Positions 11,796 through 20,898 of a stretch of 64,000 bases of DNA are shown one piece after another. Both the position numbers and the translations under genes were made by a program. This DNA comes from Pictodentalium vernedei (taxonomy: Eukaryota > Mollusca > Scaphopoda > Dentaliida > Dentaliidae). Location: assembly GCA_031216915.1 (NCBI GenBank), contig CM062295.1, positions 182,604,927 through 182,668,926 on the forward strand, given 5' to 3'. Within the stretch, counting starts at the first letter, position 1; each line of letters starts with the position of its first letter. A model generated the notes under the pieces. It made no database searches. It saw only the letters and a list, made by a program, of their open reading frames with translations, and was not told the DNA's origin.

Positions 11796-12432
11796 ATTTT
11801 TATACTGTACCAATGACCCAGACTTAGCTGAATAGTAAAAAGGCTGGAGGGCCTAGGACATAGAGGAAAATCCAATAAGCTCAACTATATAATAAAGAGG
11901 TAACCCCTTAAGGAGAAAAGGAGTATTAGGCTTTACATGTATCTTTCTTATTTAATATTAAATTAGAAAGATACAATACCCTTTATAATTGAGCACAATA
12001 ACATTCATGTTCTCTATTAACATCCAGTATAACCCTTATACTAATTATTTTTAAAGTAAGCCAATAAATAAAGTAGTCCAGAGAATTGAGACTCTTTATA
12101 ATCTTTTAAAAGTGTCCGAGTATTGTATATTAAAGCCCGTTTGACACTTGACATATACAAATGCTTCACACCGAGCTACACTTTAAAAATATGACATGAA
12201 TGAATTTTAACATTAATATTACACTTTAAAACCATCCCGGAAGCGACTCAGAAATACTGACTTTGGAGGAGGCATTCCCTTGCTTTTCACTATAAAGCAG
12301 GTGACCTAAGGGAACACCTGCCCCCCCCCCCCCCTTTCCCCTTGCCCTGGGTCAAATAGCCCAGAGCGAAGAGGGCAGCCGGATGGAGTCACTGCCGGAA
12401 CAGAAAGCCTGCATAACTATAGTTGCAACTGT

Positions 12433-13650
12433 TTAGTGGACGACATTCTGAGCAACAGATAACGGACCTAAACAATGCAGGTCTCCAGAAATGGACTCAA
12501 TATTTCTGAGATAAAAATTTGTGAATGTGGATGGCTGAGACCAATAAGCAGCCTTCATTAAGTCTGTAATAGCAATACTATTAGCATAAGCCCAAGAAGT
12601 AGCAAGAGCTCTTACTTCATGAGCGGAAATCTTAAGCACAGACTGCTGAGAAGAAGATAAACTCTCGTAAGCAGTACGGATAGTTAATTGAATCCATCTA
12701 GCAATAGAATGGACCAAAAAGTCCCTTCTATTAGGCATCAAAGACAGAAAGAAATGTTTCCGTCCCTTTCTGATAAACTGAGATCTCTGTTTATAGATAC
12801 GTAACACTCTAACAGGACAGAGTAAAGGCCTACGCCCGTCTGAAGACGGAAGAGCCTTAATAACAATAGGTTCCGGATATTTATTAGGAGCCTGATTCTT
12901 AGCTGAAAAAAACACATTAGTAGTGAAGGTGATAGTGTTCCCGACACTACGATAGTGAGAATCATCCACCGACAGTGCATGAAGCTCACTGACTCTTCTA
13001 GCAGAAGAGAAAGCTAAGAGAAAAGCTGTCTTATAAGATAAGAATTTGAAATCTACTGTCTCAAGAGGTTCAAATGGCTTTTCCTTCAATTTAAGAAGAA
13101 CCCAAGCTAAATTCCATTTAGGAATTAATCTAAGAGTTCTGGGTCTATTGATCGAGAAGTTTCTAACCAACTTAGATAAAGAGACATTAGATCCAATTTG
13201 TAAACTATCATGATGTGCATAGGTATCAGATAACATAGACCTATAACCCTTAATAGTAACAGGCTGCAGTTTGATTTCGTGAAACAAGTATACTAGAAAG
13301 TTTGCAATGTCTGGTATAGAGGGATCGAAAATATCTACAGAATGATCCCTACACCAACGACGAAAAACCTTCCACTTAGCCGCATAGTTTAGCGAAGAGG
13401 AGGTCCTCCTACAGTTAGACATCGCATCCACTGCTCGTCCTGTAAAGTGCTTGCCATGCAAGAAGGACCGCACAACGGAAAAACGTGAAGGTTGAGACCT
13501 TGCGGGTTGTGATGGAGTTGACGCGATTTCCCCTGCGAAAGAAGATCCTCCCGTGGAGGAAGCTTTCGCGGTAGGTCCCACAACAGACACCTGAGTAGAT
13601 TTATCCACGGTCTCTGTGGCGACAGAGATGCTACCAACAGAATCTTGCAT
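12433..13650 (-). CDS. DIRS tyrosine recombinase (405 aa)
   Basis: A lambda-integrase-type tyrosine recombinase that would integrate the circular DNA copy of element B. An N-terminal SAM-like region (about residues 86-165, YAAKWKVFRRWCRDHSVDIFDP) precedes the catalytic domain (about 175-385). Visible catalytic residues are Arg219 in SSARRVSEL, His344 and Arg347 in AHEVRAL, Trp370 in AAYWSQPST and nucleophile Tyr380 in TNFYLRN. The frame is intact and equals in length the copy in element E (42151-43368). It overlaps the RT/RNase H frame by 262 nt in another frame and lies in the same frame as Gag. The start at 13650 is the first Met after the overlap; the true mode of translation is unknown. 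Confidence 0.92.
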   Translation of the reverse strand: MQDSVGSISVATETVDKSTQVSVVGPTAKASSTGGSSFAGEIASTPSQPARSQPSRFSVVRSFLHGKHFTGRAVDAMSNCRRTSSSLNYAAKWKVFRRWCRDHSVDIFDPSIPDIANFLVYLFHEIKLQPVTIKGYRSMLSDTYAHHDSLQIGSNVSLSKLVRNFSINRPRTLRLIPKWNLAWVLLKLKEKPFEPLETVDFKFLSYKTAFLLAFSSARRVSELHALSVDDSHYRSVGNTITFTTNVFFSAKNQAPNKYPEPIVIKALPSSDGRRPLLCPVRVLRIYKQRSQFIRKGRKHFFLSLMPNRRDFLVHSIARWIQLTIRTAYESLSSSQQSVLKISAHEVRALATSWAYANSIAITDLMKAAYWSQPSTFTNFYLRNIESISGDLHCLGPLSVAQNVVH

Positions 13651-15704
13651 TCAGATTGTTTTATCTTTAGCAATACTTGCTGAATTAACGTCGCTGGAGG
13701 ATACGCATTTCCTATCATTCCGTCCCAAGGGATCGACAGAGCGTCTACTGCAAATGCTCTTGGATCCGGACACGGAGACACATACGTCTGCAACTGATTG
13801 TTGAGATGTGTCGCAAATAAGTCTATCATTGGCCGTTCCCATTGGTAGCAAATCTGATTGAATACTTGTTTGTTGAGAGCCCACTCCGACGGCAACAAGC
13901 GACCCTTTCGTGAAAGGGAGTCTGCTAGCACATTCAGACGACCCGGTATGTGACGGACCGAAAGAAGAACCTGATGTTCTAGTGCAAACAGAAGGATTCT
14001 TTCCGTTAGATTGAACAACGGAACTGAATGAGTGCCTCCCTGATTCCGTATATACGCCACTACTGTCGTATTGTCGGATAGGATTTGGACATGAGCATTG
14101 TGAATAATGTCCATCCAATGACGTAACGCAAGCCAAATTGACATCATTTCCTTGATGTTTATGTGCTTTCCCAGGAATTGCGGATCCCAAAGACCCTGGC
14201 ATCTCGAATCCGTTGGGATCAATGATGCACCCCAACCTGTTTGACTGGCATCCGTCATAATGGTAAAACCCAGATCCGGCAACTGCAGCGGAACTCCCTG
14301 AGTTAACCACTGAATGTTTGCCCAAGTCTGAATCTCTTGTTTCACTTGATCTGACAAGAGAACGTCTACGTCGAGCGAATGAATTTTCACACTCCAATTC
14401 TGAGTCAAGAAAATTTGGAGAGGACGCGTACGTAACCGCCCCATCGGAATGAGATCCGCAGCGGCTCCGCACAGACCTATCAGTCTCATAAATTCTCTCG
14501 CTGTGACTTTGTCTGCGTGCAGACAATAGCGAGCGTAACAACTGACTAATTTCGCTCTGGTTAACGGCAGACGAACGAGATTGTTGTGCGTCTCGAAGCC
14601 CATTCCCAGATGTGTGAATGACTTGGACGGCACCAGATCCGACTTCTCCTCATTTACTATAAAACCGAGATGTCGGAGCAATAGAAGTAGATTCTGAACA
14701 TCGTTCTGAAGCGTTAACTCGTTGCTGTACCTCTGAAGAATGTCGTCCAGGTAGGCCGACGTTACCACAGACGAATGAGCTCGGAAATAGATCATTACCG
14801 AGTTCATTACCCGAGTGAAAGCCCAGGGTGCTAGATTCTGTCCGAAGCACATCGCCCGGAATTGATACACCACTCCTAGGACTGCGAAGCGTAGATACTT
14901 TCTGAATGTCGGATGTACCATGACGTGAAAGTACGCATCTTTGAGATCTATGCTTGTTGCATAATCGTTCACCCGAATACTCGCTCTGACCAACCGAATC
15001 GTCTCCATATAAAACTTCGGAGCGACGATCAGCTTGTTTATCCAGCTCAAATCTATGACTGGACGGAACGAGCCGTCTGGTTTCGGAACCAGAAACAGAT
15101 GGCTGTAGAATCCCGGAGTCTCCTGGTTTTCTACGACCTCTACCGCGTTCTTCATTAAAAGAGACTGCACCTCTGATAATAGAGCGTCTCTTTTCTGCGG
15201 ACTTGACGGAAGTTGAGTCCACTTTGGACTTCGAGTTAATGGAGGCTTTCGTTTGAAGGATATATTTAGACCTTCCGAAGTCACTCCTCTCACCCAAGGG
15301 TCGTCCGTAATCGACGCCCATTCTTGTGAAAAGCTCGACAACCTTCCGCCAACCGGTACGCGATAGAGGTTTAAGCCATCACCTTCTGGACCTGCGAGGC
15401 CTGCGGTAGGAGAAACCACGTCCTCCACGACCCGCACCTCGTCCCGTCGACCTCGGGGCGTCCGACCGGTTGTCCCGGCCCGAAGGACGTCCCGAACGAG
15501 AGTCGCTACCCTGACGGTCTCTCGAATAAGACCAAGAGGACGCACCGGAACCACTATAGGAACCTCTCTTGGGCGCATTAGACCCAGAAGTGCCTGTCTT
15601 ATTCTTGTCTGCCGTATCCGACTTCTTAGAAGCAGATTTGAACAACAGAGAATCCGAAGCTTTCTTTGTAATTTTATCATAAATAGCAGAAAGCTTGCTG
15701 TCAA
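13389..15704 (-). CDS. DIRS reverse transcriptase / RNase H polyprotein (771 aa open frame)
   Basis: Copies element RNA into DNA. The first ~108 codons overlap the basic C-terminus of Gag in a different frame and may not be the real start, so entry could be by reinitiation or frameshift. RT spans roughly residues 195-370, with VPKPDGSFRPVIDLS, SIDLKDAYFHV (Asp253), AMCFGQNLAPWAF and the active site YLDD (Asp320, Asp321). RNase H spans about 480-600, with Asp485 (TDASQ), Glu519 (KEMM), Asp544 (SDNTT) and Asp595 (LADSLSR). After it comes a conserved IDLFATHLNNQLQTYVSPCPDP block, where DIRS elements often carry a dam-like methyltransferase region; I cannot confirm catalytic methylase motifs. The last ~87 codons overlap the recombinase and are probably read-through noise. 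The frame is uninterrupted. Confidence 0.92.
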   Translation of the reverse strand: MTASFLLFMIKLQRKLRILCCSNLLLRSRIRQTRIRQALLGLMRPREVPIVVPVRPLGLIRETVRVATLVRDVLRAGTTGRTPRGRRDEVRVVEDVVSPTAGLAGPEGDGLNLYRVPVGGRLSSFSQEWASITDDPWVRGVTSEGLNISFKRKPPLTRSPKWTQLPSSPQKRDALLSEVQSLLMKNAVEVVENQETPGFYSHLFLVPKPDGSFRPVIDLSWINKLIVAPKFYMETIRLVRASIRVNDYATSIDLKDAYFHVMVHPTFRKYLRFAVLGVVYQFRAMCFGQNLAPWAFTRVMNSVMIYFRAHSSVVTSAYLDDILQRYSNELTLQNDVQNLLLLLRHLGFIVNEEKSDLVPSKSFTHLGMGFETHNNLVRLPLTRAKLVSCYARYCLHADKVTAREFMRLIGLCGAAADLIPMGRLRTRPLQIFLTQNWSVKIHSLDVDVLLSDQVKQEIQTWANIQWLTQGVPLQLPDLGFTIMTDASQTGWGASLIPTDSRCQGLWDPQFLGKHINIKEMMSIWLALRHWMDIIHNAHVQILSDNTTVVAYIRNQGGTHSVPLFNLTERILLFALEHQVLLSVRHIPGRLNVLADSLSRKGRLLPSEWALNKQVFNQICYQWERPMIDLFATHLNNQLQTYVSPCPDPRAFAVDALSIPWDGMIGNAYPPATLIQQVLLKIKQSECKILLVASLSPQRPWINLLRCLLWDLPRKLPPREDLLSQGKSRQLHHNPQGLNLHVFPLCGPSCMASTLQDEQWMRCLTVGGPPLR

Positions 15705-17481
15705 AGAGAAGTTCTCCGGAGACCGAAGCGACTCTGAGAGAGTTCATCACCTTAGTATCCGCGAGTGTGGATGTAGCTAGGGCTGCGTCACGTCTAACCA
15801 ACTCCAGGTTTGCCACTGAAAGGGCGGAGTTACACGTGGAATAAGCTACTGCCCTTGAAAGAAGTCTTAAAGAGGATTGTATATCCTGAAATTCTTTCCC
15901 TTGAAGGCGCAGTGATAACGCCTTAGTAAGGTGATCTGCGTAAGATAAGGCATCTAAATTGGCTCTGTTAGACGAAATAGCTGTTTCCAACACCGCGGTT
16001 GGAATAGAAGCCGACGACGGTAATGATAGCTCTAAGTCTTCCGCCTCGTCGTCCATACGCAGAGGAACTCTCGGAATACCCTGTCCTGCCATGTCAAATT
16101 TATTCCTTGCATTAATGAAAGGCAGGTTGAGAGTATTGGCGGACAAGAAACCTGCTTTCCCCGTTTTGGAAGCAAGTTTAAATATAGCGTCGTTAAATAA
16201 TTCAAATGTTCTTGCAACATTATTGGACTGCGACGGAAACTCGGGAGCGATGTCCCTGAACCGCTCAAAAAATTCAGAGTCCAATGACGCTATAATCCTC
16301 TTGTCCGGAACCGCAGCAGTCTGGCCCGACGGAACAACTTGAGGGAGAATGTGCCGGATGAAGTCCACGGCAGCTTTATGTTGTTCCAAAAGGGATAGCT
16401 CCAAATCATCCGTATCCCTTTCACCATCCGGACGGACCTCATGATGCTCCCGGTCGTCCGCCCCCGATGCTTCGGCAGAGCGTACCGACCCAGCGCCGCC
16501 GGCTAATTCCCGATCCGACACCGTTTCTGTCGGCTGCTGGGATTCTGCGATAAGTTGTGCTATCTGCACAAGTATGTCCGGCGTCGAGACCTGCGGAGGC
16601 GCAGTCTTCCGCTGCTTCGCCGAGGGCAGCTCTGCATCAGATGGCTCCTGCATACTTTTTCTATGCAAACGTCCGGAGTCCATCGGCCTCGTGTCCCAGG
16701 CTGCCGGATGGTGTGACCTGGTCGCCGAAGAATCCCTAATCGGCGAAGCTGGTAAGATATCGGCGGTCACGCAGCCAAGGTGCGGTCGTGTGCGCTGACG
16801 AGAAGAAGAAGCCTGAACAGTCTCCGCAGACTGCCTATACAACGGAGCGTCCCGAGGGACGGACGTATGCTCCGCTTGCGACACATTTTGTACCACAACA
16901 TCTGGTCCCAGATGTTGTTGTACGAGAGAGGGGCCTCTCTCGCTCGCAGCCCGGAAGGACCTGGACGAGCTAGGAACCGGACTCAAAGGCTTCCTCCGAT
17001 CTCGCCTACTATCCGCCGTCACTGGGTGTGCACATTGAATGTTTATAGTGCTCGCATCACCCAACATTTCCTCCTGGACCGCATCGGACGAACCTGGCTG
17101 CCGAACCATTCGGTGAATGGACGCTACACCGGGCGAGCTAGCGGACGACATTTGTTTAATCTCCATGAGCACTTTTGCCGCTAGCTCTGTATTCATTTGT
17201 GACGACGGAAGCGCACTTGCAGAAGATAACATGGAAACGTCACCCTGTTCTTGTTCCTCTGAAATAGAAACTGAGAAAGTAGAGTGACCTTGCGGAGAAA
17301 GAGCCGGCATAGCCCTTTCTCCAGTAACAACACGCCGTGACACACGTTTCCAATGTTTCTCATCCCAATATTGACATATAGAACAGGGATTAGTGCGAGA
17401 ACACTGACTACAATTAATACAATGATCATGAAAGTCAGAGGAAGATTTCTTCCCATTACAATTTGAACAATATCCTTTCAT
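15379..17481 (-). CDS. DIRS Gag-like protein (700 aa)
   Basis: Putative nucleocapsid/structural protein of element B. The N-terminus is Cys/His-rich (Cys5, Cys8, His18, His20, Cys21, Cys24, Cys27, Cys33, Cys36), suggesting zinc binding. A long Ser/Glu/Arg-rich, probably disordered region (about 60-370) follows, then a better conserved block (about 385-600, including FERFRDIAPEFPSQSNNVA and GIPRVPLRMDDEAEDLELSL). The C-terminus is Gly/Ser/Arg-rich (RGSYSGSGASSWSYSRDR to RRPRRSRR), probably RNA-binding. The ATG at 17481 follows an in-frame stop a few codons upstream, and the same start is kept in A, D and E. Gag assignment is by position and composition; there is no classical CCHC knuckle. Confidence 0.85.
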   Translation of the reverse strand: MKGYCSNCNGKKSSSDFHDHCINCSQCSRTNPCSICQYWDEKHWKRVSRRVVTGERAMPALSPQGHSTFSVSISEEQEQGDVSMLSSASALPSSQMNTELAAKVLMEIKQMSSASSPGVASIHRMVRQPGSSDAVQEEMLGDASTINIQCAHPVTADSRRDRRKPLSPVPSSSRSFRAASERGPSLVQQHLGPDVVVQNVSQAEHTSVPRDAPLYRQSAETVQASSSRQRTRPHLGCVTADILPASPIRDSSATRSHHPAAWDTRPMDSGRLHRKSMQEPSDAELPSAKQRKTAPPQVSTPDILVQIAQLIAESQQPTETVSDRELAGGAGSVRSAEASGADDREHHEVRPDGERDTDDLELSLLEQHKAAVDFIRHILPQVVPSGQTAAVPDKRIIASLDSEFFERFRDIAPEFPSQSNNVARTFELFNDAIFKLASKTGKAGFLSANTLNLPFINARNKFDMAGQGIPRVPLRMDDEAEDLELSLPSSASIPTAVLETAISSNRANLDALSYADHLTKALSLRLQGKEFQDIQSSLRLLSRAVAYSTCNSALSVANLELVRRDAALATSTLADTKVMNSLRVASVSGELLFDSKLSAIYDKITKKASDSLLFKSASKKSDTADKNKTGTSGSNAPKRGSYSGSGASSWSYSRDRQGSDSRSGRPSGRDNRSDAPRSTGRGAGRGGRGFSYRRPRRSRR

Positions 17482-18365
17482 TGTGAAAAGTCAACAACAA
17501 GTCCTAGTTACTCGCACAAACCCCTGACACAAAGATACATAATAACATGATCCATTAATAATGAAAAAACAATTGCAAATCAAAATAATTTTGAAAAAAT
17601 ATTTTTTCAGCAAAGCCCAAGTTTCTGAAAAGTAACGTTGAGCCCCGATGGATCCGATGGCTAAGTGTGGTCAAAAATTTTAAATTTATATTAAATAATT
17701 AATGAGACACTTACGGATAATAGAAATGTATCTTATAGTGAGATAAACTACACCAAAGGCAAACAGCCCCCCTCAAAAAAGGCTGTTGCCAATGTAAACA
17801 AACAGTGTAAAACACCAGAAAACATGACTCCAGGCACTGAAAAAACCGGCCCGAAATCAGTCATCAAAATTACACTCTATCTGATGCAAGACAGAGACTC
17901 CCAGGGGAGAATCTGCAGAACATCAGATGGAAGATGCAGAACACAACGTTTATACACCCATGGGTGAAAACGTAACTATGGGGAAAATAACAGAAAACAT
18001 TCTGTAACCAAGCAACTCTCCCAAGAGAATTTTAGAAATGAACTTTCTCAAAAATATGCCAAAAGCATGGGAGAATTGCAAGGGGGGACTTAGAAGGCCA
18101 GGGGAGAGGAAACACTGAATAAGCAGTGCAACATTTTAGCAAGAATGACAACAAGAGGCCCATGCCTCGAAAATAGGCAACTTAACATAATTTCATAAAA
18201 AATTTTAAGTACAGCCCTGATTATTTTTTGTCACTCCTTTTCCTTCTCCTTCTATATCCTCCTTAGAATCACCATTTCTCCAAAAATTACGTGTCTGGCA
18301 TCCTTTAAACTGAGATTTACAAGCACAAAGATCAGTGAGATGTTGACTGATGAAGGGCCAAACAG

Positions 18366-18551
18366 AGAATGATAATTGGCACCAATTTCGGGACGTCCTT
18401 GACACTGCGCATGCGCAGTAGGGGCGAAGTATGGAGGTCCTATAGGACATGATTTCTTTTGGTTTTGGATGCAAATTTTGGGGATTGGGGGGCAAAATTT
18501 GTGTTTGGCCCTGGTTTTGTTAAGTCTGGGTCATTGGTACAGTATAAAAAT
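18366..18551. repeat. Right terminal inverted repeat of DIRS B
   Basis: Inverted copy of the core of 11439-11795, including gacactgcgcatgcgcagt and ending ctgggtcattggtacagtat. Immediately beyond it the leader of element A resumes (18552), and the ~0.95-kb segment 17600-18551 is therefore followed by a homologous copy, 18552-19518, belonging to A. Confidence 0.8.
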
Positions 18552-19518
18552 ATATTTTTTCAGAAAAGCCCAAGTTTCTGAAAAGTAATGTTGAGCCCCA
18601 ATGGATCCCAAGCCTAAGGTGTGCACAAAAATTTTAAAAATATTTTAAAAAATTAATGCAACACTTACGAATAATAATAATGTATCTTGTTATGATTAAA
18701 CTAACACAAAGACAAGAAATCCCCCTCCACAGAGACTGCTGTCAATGTAAACAAGAAGTGTATAAACACCAGAAACATGACTCCAGGCACTGATAACCAT
18801 GGCCCGAAATCAGTTACCAATAATACACTATCTGATGCAAAACAGAGACTTCCAGGGAAGAAACTGTAGAACATCAGATGGTAGATGCAGAACACTACGC
18901 CTAAACACCCATGGGTGAGGACGTAAACATGGGGAAAAGAACAGAATTCATTCTGTTACCCAGCTAAAACTCCCAAGAAATTTTAGTAATAATATTACAG
19001 AAAATATGCCAAAAGCCTGAGAGAATAGCAAGGGGGGACTTAAAGGAAAGGGAGAGAGAAAACACTGAACAAGCAGTGTAACTTATAGCAAGAATGACAA
19101 CAGGCCCATGCCTCGAAAATAGGTAACTTAACATAATTTCATAAAAAAATTTTAAGTTACAGCCCTGATTATTTTCTGTCACTCATTTTTCCTCTCCTCC
19201 TTCTATTTCCTCTTTAGATCCACCATTTCTCTAATATTTATGTGTCTGGCATCATTTAAACTGAGATTTACAAGCACAAAGATCAGTCAGATGTGAACTG
19301 ATGAAGGGCCAAACAAAGAATAATAATTGGCACCAATTTCGGGACCTCCTTGACACTACGCATGCGCAGTAGAGGCAAAGTATGGAGGGCCATTCAGGAC
19401 ATGATTTCTTTGGTTTTAGATGCAAATTTGGGGGATTGGGGGGCAAAATTTGTGTTTGGCCCTAGATTTTTAAGAGTTAGCACCAGCTATGTCTGGGTCA
19501 TTGGTACAGTATAAAAAT
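18552..19518 (-). mobile_element. 5' terminal part of outer element A, displaced by insertion of B
   Basis: Homologous to 17600-18551 of B (shared tattttttcag, aaagcccaagtttctgaaaa, ctccaggcactga and gaaaataggcaacttaacataatttc). It ends with the A-type spelling 'gagttagcaccagctatgtctggg' that matches A's left end at 5432-5520. No open frame: this is the untranslated leader. Confidence 0.8.
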
Positions 19519-19641
19519 TTACTTTTTTAAATCAATGAGGGAGAGAGGCTTCTATTTTTTTATTTTTTTAGACACCTGTCAATGGCAGTTAACAATAAAC
19601 TTATTCTTTGATTTCAATAAACAGAACAAAGAATTTGTTAC

Positions 19642-19782
19642 CTGAATGATATTACATAATAGGCACTTTGGTCAGAGGTTTCAGGTGTTGGTAATGTTCG
19701 ACGAATGAGATATGCTCCATCATAAGGTACTCGCTTCAGCAAATCTTCTGCACCCTTACGGTCCATGTTTTCATAATACCAC
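19642..19782 (-). CDS. PLCG: Phospholipase C-gamma, exon encoding N-terminal half of cSH2 domain
   Basis: Minus strand: acceptor TTTATTTATAG (ends 19783), exon beginning G|TGG, donor AG|GTAACA (19641). It encodes WYYENMDRKGAEDLLKRVP, then YDGAYLIRRTLPTP and YYVISF. This fits the opening of the PLC-gamma C-terminal SH2 domain: the WY start, the AExxLxRVPxDGxxLxR core with the phosphotyrosine-binding Arg in the LIRR position (FLVR in many SH2 domains), and the YxISFR strand. Exon length is 141 nt. It begins with the last base of a split codon, so an upstream exon must exist to the right; I find none up to 64000, so the preceding intron would exceed 44 kb unless a very short exon was missed. The insertion around residues TPETSDQS is slightly longer than in vertebrates. 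Confidence 0.9.
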
Positions 19783-20292
19783 CTATAAATAAAGAATATG
19801 GTGAAAGGCTGAAAGCATGTTAATTGCAAGTGGAAAAAATTCAATTAACAGGGATATAAATTAATCCGAAAATTGTCTATTTTGCAACATTCTAGTGATA
19901 AATTGAGTATTTATTCTATTATTGTTTAATATTATATTCTATTTTAAAATACCTTCAATACATTAAATGCAAATACTGCAAATAATGAGACCACAGAGTT
20001 CTGGGGCTGAGTGGAAAAAAAAAACAAATAGCAAAATGATAAAGAACAATATTTTCTATTTAATTAATCCTTTGGGCTTGGGGATTTTTATATATTTTTG
20101 GTACACTTTTGCAATCTACATCCTGTAGCTAGTTTTGGAGTTGTTTCTAGGTAAGTCATGGCTGCTATATAGACAGCCAACACATGCCAAAAAAGAATTA
20201 CCAATGAAGATGGAAAGTAGCTTTCAAGAATACCCAAAGATGCATGTTGGGGCACCCTGTTCTTTGTAGTAAAAGATAAGTTGGAAAAGGCC

Positions 20293-20541
20293 TTAACCCT
20301 TTACCCAACACAGACGATATCAAAATTTATTATTTTGAATATAATTTTTTTAAATTTTTCAAAAAATTTCAACAAAACCATATCATGTGACCCCTCGTTG
20401 GAATGAGCTCGACGAGCTCGTTCCAACGAGGGGTCACATGATATGGTTTTGTTGAAATTTTTTGAAAAATAATATTTTTTCAACTGCTGAATTTGCATAC
20501 TACGCGGGCGGATGCGGGCGATTCGTTGGGTAAAGGGTTAA
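20293..20541. mobile_element. piggyBac-like MITE with TTAA target duplication
   Basis: TTAA at 20293-20296 and 20538-20541 flank tips CCCTTTACCCAAC and GTTGGGTAAAGGG, which are perfect inverted copies. Inside is a perfect hairpin centred near 20410 (gagctcgacgagctc) with arms over 50 bp, including accatatcatgtgacccctc. TTAA duplication and CCCTTT tips point to the piggyBac superfamily. No coding sequence. Confidence 0.8.
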
Positions 20542-20898
20542 AGAGTTAATAGGGTTTTGAAAATAACAGGTCAAATTTGTATTAAGGTTTTGGCAAAACG
20601 TTTGGTGTTTTAAAGTTACATGCAATTAGTAAAGTCATTCTAATAAGTGATGACCTATTCAATGGGGCCAGCATATGGTAAATAAACTGGAAATAATTTG
20701 AAATAAATCCAAATAATGTGTGATTTGCAAGAAAATGTATATTACAGTAAGGATGGTCACTTTCCACAGTTGGGTAACATTTCCACAGATGCAATAATAT
20801 TTGATTCCAAACACTAATTACAGGAACAATGATAAACTAGAGTGATGTCACGCATGCAGCCGACTGTCCCAGCAATGGCAATTCTTAGACACAAAATA

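Larger units (their letters stand above)
11439..18551 (-). mobile_element. DIRS-type retrotransposon B, apparently complete (7.1 kb)
   Basis: Runs from gttaaaaaattta (11439) to gtacagtataaaaat (18551), inverted ends with the spelling 'gacttagctggtgctaact'. The minus strand encodes, in order, Gag (17481-15379), RT/RNase H (15704-13389) and tyrosine recombinase (13650-12433), in overlapping frames, which is the DIRS order. Catalytic residues of RT, RNase H and recombinase are all present and no frame is broken. A C15 run lies at 12321-12335, just downstream of the recombinase. It inserted into the leader of element A without target duplication. DIRS elements integrate through a circular DNA by recombinase rather than by a DDE integrase. 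Probably autonomous. Confidence 0.92.
5432..19518 (-). mobile_element. Outer DIRS-type retrotransposon A (non-autonomous, contains element B)
   Basis: Its left end is gttaaaaaattta at 5432 and its right end is gtacagtataaaaat at 19518. The two ends share the inverted motif tgtaccaatgacccagacatagct, and both use the subtype spelling 'gacatagctggtgctaactctt', which differs from that of inner element B. The body on the minus strand contains remnants of Gag, RNase H and tyrosine recombinase, but the RT domain is deleted near 8360. B (11439-18551) sits in the 5' leader of A, between gaaaaa and tattttttcag. Total 14,087 bp. No target duplication is seen, as expected for tyrosine-recombinase retroelements. 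It lies wholly inside the PLC-gamma intron, its right end 123 bp from the splice donor. Confidence 0.85.
797..19641 (-). other. PLC-gamma intron (about 18.8 kb) packed with transposons
   Basis: The intron is bounded by a GTAACA donor at 19641 and a CAG acceptor at 797 on the minus strand and splits the cSH2 domain. About three quarters of it (5432-19518) is one nested pair of DIRS retrotransposons. The remainder holds small palindromic MITE-like repeats, a poly-C run and a 130-bp tandem repeat. I see no further coding exons in 797-5431. Stretches 197-627, 1200-1775, 1851-2706, 2724-3445 and 3512-3872 hold nothing I can name. The small open frames at 3013-3382 show no recognisable protein. Confidence 0.85.

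Noticed and set aside
13651..15321. Minus-strand open frames of 296 and 223 aa in DIRS B
   Set aside because: Alternative-frame shadows of the RT/RNase H gene, which has all catalytic motifs in the other frame.
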